Shown piece after piece: positions 5,099 through 6,128 of a DNA stretch of 6,128 nt. Position numbers and translations under genes: made by a program. The stretch is taken from positions 1 to 6,128 of the forward strand of contig JALWRV010000208.1 in the NCBI GenBank assembly GCA_027080545.1, in the 5' to 3' direction. The stretch's first letter is position 1. Every line of letters starts with the position of its first letter. The DNA comes from Parvularculaceae bacterium. GTDB lineage: Bacteria; Pseudomonadota; Alphaproteobacteria; Caulobacterales; Parvularculaceae. The notes beneath the pieces were generated by a model, which was not told the DNA's origin, ran no database searches, and saw nothing but the letters and a program-made list of their open reading frames with translations.

Positions 5099-5163
5099 CT
5101 TCTGGGCTTCACGCTCACCCGCGGGGAGTAAACAGTTTAGGCCATCTTCTGCCAGAGATCCGT
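5099..5163. other. Convergent intergenic region with a third copy of the dispersed repeat
   Basis: This 65-base gap between two convergent genes holds GGGCTTCACGCTCACCC (5104-5120), GCGGGGAGTAAACAGTTT to 5138, and the 8-base palindrome CCCGCGGG (5118-5125). It repeats the order of blocks seen at 1679-1710 with small insertions. I see no hairpin with a T-tract on either strand, so the terminators of the two genes are not evident. Confidence 0.4.
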
Positions 5164-5607
5164 TTAGCCAATGACTTGTAGGGCCATGACCACGATGGAG
5201 ATGAGCGCCACCAAGAACAGGGTGGTGCGCAGTACCGGCACGTTGAGAATATAGATGGGTATATAGACCAGACGCGACCAGAAATAGACGGAAGCGGCCA
5301 TGGCGGTGATGCCATTGCCGGCCCCGGTGAGGGGAACCGCTATGGCGATGGGGGCAAAGGTAGCCATGGTTTCAAGGGCATTCATATGCACGCGATAAGC
5401 CCGATGGGCCCATTTTGCGTCGAACGGATCATCCCCCGGCAAAGGGTCCAGCAATAGTCGCGCAAACCCAATTTTAGCGATGCGATACCCCCCATAGGGA
5501 AGCCATAGGAAGGCGGTCAGCAGGGCGCTCAAAATGAGCCAATAGATTTCAGGCGGCATGGAAATATCGGGAGTAAAGAGGGCGCTAAGCCATGGGAGAC
5601 TGTCCAT
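5164..5607 (-). CDS. MAPEG family membrane protein
   Basis: MAPEG proteins are four-helix inner-membrane proteins related to microsomal glutathione transferases and eicosanoid enzymes; many bacterial members conjugate glutathione to lipophilic electrophiles, and many are untested. The 147 aa product has hydrophobic segments at about 20-40, 80-96, 98-120 and 125-145. The family signature is visible as AHRAYRVHMNALETMATFAP (67-86), with the conserved Arg, Asn and Glu. The start is placed at the ATG complementing 5605-5607 because AAAAGGA lies seven bases upstream; a longer frame to 5682 would run through the operator region. It is transcribed divergently from an HxlR regulator across a short region with two palindromic sites, so HxlR repression is likely. 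The substrate cannot be named from sequence. Confidence 0.88.
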   Translation of the reverse strand: MDSLPWLSALFTPDISMPPEIYWLILSALLTAFLWLPYGGYRIAKIGFARLLLDPLPGDDPFDAKWAHRAYRVHMNALETMATFAPIAIAVPLTGAGNGITAMAASVYFWSRLVYIPIYILNVPVLRTTLFLVALISIVVMALQVIG

Positions 5608-5614
5608 TTTTAGA

Positions 5615-5621
5615 TCCTTTT
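5615..5621 (-). promoter_or_regulatory. Ribosome binding site fixing the MAPEG start
   Basis: On the minus strand AAAAGGA ends seven bases before the ATG at 5607. It supports the 147-residue product over the 172-residue frame. Confidence 0.7.
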
Positions 5622-5649
5622 GAGCGGTAAATCGCGTAAATTTATATAA

Positions 5650-5664
5650 CTTGCAAAAAGCAAG
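5650..5664. promoter_or_regulatory. Palindromic operator, left site (probable HxlR target)
   Basis: CTTGC-AAAAA-GCAAG is a perfect 5-bp dyad around A5. Its first 14 bases are the exact reverse complement of the right site at 5686-5699. A dimeric winged-helix repressor of the HxlR family encoded next door is the obvious ligand. Confidence 0.7.
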
Positions 5665-5684
5665 TAATATCATTATCAGCATGC

Positions 5685-5699
5685 ATTGCTTTTTGCAAG
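5685..5699. promoter_or_regulatory. Palindromic operator, right site (probable HxlR target)
   Basis: ATTGC-TTTTT-GCAAG has the same dyad as the left site in opposite orientation, with one outer mismatch. The two sites are 36 bases apart start to start (5650 to 5686), a little over three helical turns. The site ends 21 bases before the regulator's ATG, consistent with autoregulation. Confidence 0.7.
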
Positions 5700-5720
5700 C
5701 TAATAATTCAAACTCTTTTT

Positions 5721-6128
5721 ATGCCTAAAATGACAAAATTACGCGACACGGGCTGTCCGATTGCCTTCGCGCTGGATACGTTCGGGGATCGCTGGTCGCT
5801 GATCATCATCCGCGACATGGCTTTGCGGGGCTATCAGACCTATAGCCAGTTCCTAGAGTCGAAAGAGCGGATTGCAACCAATGTGCTGGCGGACCGTCTG
5901 CTTGAGTTGGAGGCGTTGGGGGTGGTGCGAAAGTCTCGGGACCCCCAAGATGGTCGACGGCACCTTTATCAACTAACGCAGAAAGGTATCGACCTCATTC
6001 CGGTGCTTTTGGAGATGATCCGCTGGAGCGCGCATTATGATGACAATACCATTGTAAGACCGGAGATTTTAGCGCGTATCGAGAAAGATCGAGATGGCTT
6101 CGTGGCTGATTTGCGGGCGCACCTAGAG
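5721..6128 (+). CDS. HxlR family winged-helix transcriptional regulator (3' end outside window)
   Basis: HxlR regulators are small dimeric MarR-related DNA-binding proteins, often sensing electrophiles, quinones or oxidants. The frame is open for 136 codons to the right edge. The family pattern is clear: GCPIAFALDTFGDRWSLIII (11-30) corresponds to the Cys-Pro start of the domain and the GxRWtxxIL core, ATNVLADRLLELEALGVV (52-69) is the recognition helix region, and the wing is DPQDGRRHLYQLTQKG (74-89). Cys12 sits at the conserved family cysteine used for redox sensing in relatives such as YodB and HypR; whether it senses here is inference. Two ATGs, 5721 and 5730, are possible, and neither has a good Shine-Dalgarno. 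It is divergent from a MAPEG gene and has two palindromic sites upstream, so it probably represses both. Confidence 0.92.
   Translation, partial: MPKMTKLRDTGCPIAFALDTFGDRWSLIIIRDMALRGYQTYSQFLESKERIATNVLADRLLELEALGVVRKSRDPQDGRRHLYQLTQKGIDLIPVLLEMIRWSAHYDDNTIVRPEILARIEKDRDGFVADLRAHLE

Larger units (their letters stand above)
5608..5720. promoter_or_regulatory. Divergent promoter region of the MAPEG and HxlR genes
   Basis: This 113-base AT-rich gap separates two divergent genes and has a near-symmetric plan: AT-rich box, operator, 22-base centre, operator, AT-rich box. On the minus strand TATAAA (near 5640-5646) is a plausible -10 for the MAPEG gene. On the plus strand TAATAAT (5701-5707) is a plausible -10 for the regulator. 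Each lies immediately outside one operator, so bound repressor would cover the spacer or -35 of each promoter. The -35 boxes are not convincing by eye. Confidence 0.5.

Noticed and set aside
5118..5125. CCCGCGGG palindrome as a terminator for the convergent genes
   Set aside because: Eight bases with no loop and no T-tract on either strand; it cannot form a terminator hairpin by itself.

Overview
The window looks like a stretch of proteobacterial chromosome, most probably alphaproteobacterial. Base composition is moderate. The tRNA-Leu gene encodes its own CCA end, and the protein families (single-chain iron-sulfur serine dehydratase, SRAP, YceI, cytochrome b561, MAPEG, HxlR) are all common in free-living aerobic Proteobacteria. 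The class assignment rests on protein flavour and on the style of the intergenic palindromes, so it is an inference. I see no phage, transposase, CRISPR or secretion genes.

Layout. (1) 1-1156 holds the 3' five-sixths of an L-serine dehydratase gene, cut by the left edge. (2) 1251-1337 is a complete tRNA-Leu(UAA), followed by a terminator. (3) 1338-2064 has no convincing intact gene. It carries a dense series of perfect or near-perfect inverted repeats and then a minus-strand open frame of 86 codons that looks like a gene remnant. (4) 2065-2763 encodes an SRAP-domain (YedK/HMCES-like) protein with all four active-site residues. (5) 2841-5098 is a four-gene plus-strand cluster: a YceI-domain lipoprotein, a small tail-anchored protein I do not recognise, a four-helix cytochrome b561, and a second YceI protein with a different sequence and a different export signal. 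(6) 5164-5607 on the minus strand is a MAPEG-family membrane protein. It is divergent from (7) an HxlR-family repressor at 5721-6128, which is cut by the right edge.

How the genes may work together. The b561/YceI cluster resembles the yceJ-yceI pair of Escherichia coli, here expanded with a lipoprotein paralogue and the tail-anchored protein. The expected theme is envelope electron transfer coupled to isoprenoid or other lipid carriers. The MAPEG/HxlR pair shares a 113-base divergent promoter region. That region contains two identical 14-base sites in inverted orientation, each itself a palindrome, which are the likely HxlR operators. The pair looks like a small stress- or electrophile-responsive module.

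The parts least explained by known families are the tail-anchored protein, the hairpin-rich tract after the tRNA, and a short repeat found in two separate intergenic regions. Nothing here amounts to a clearly new large system.
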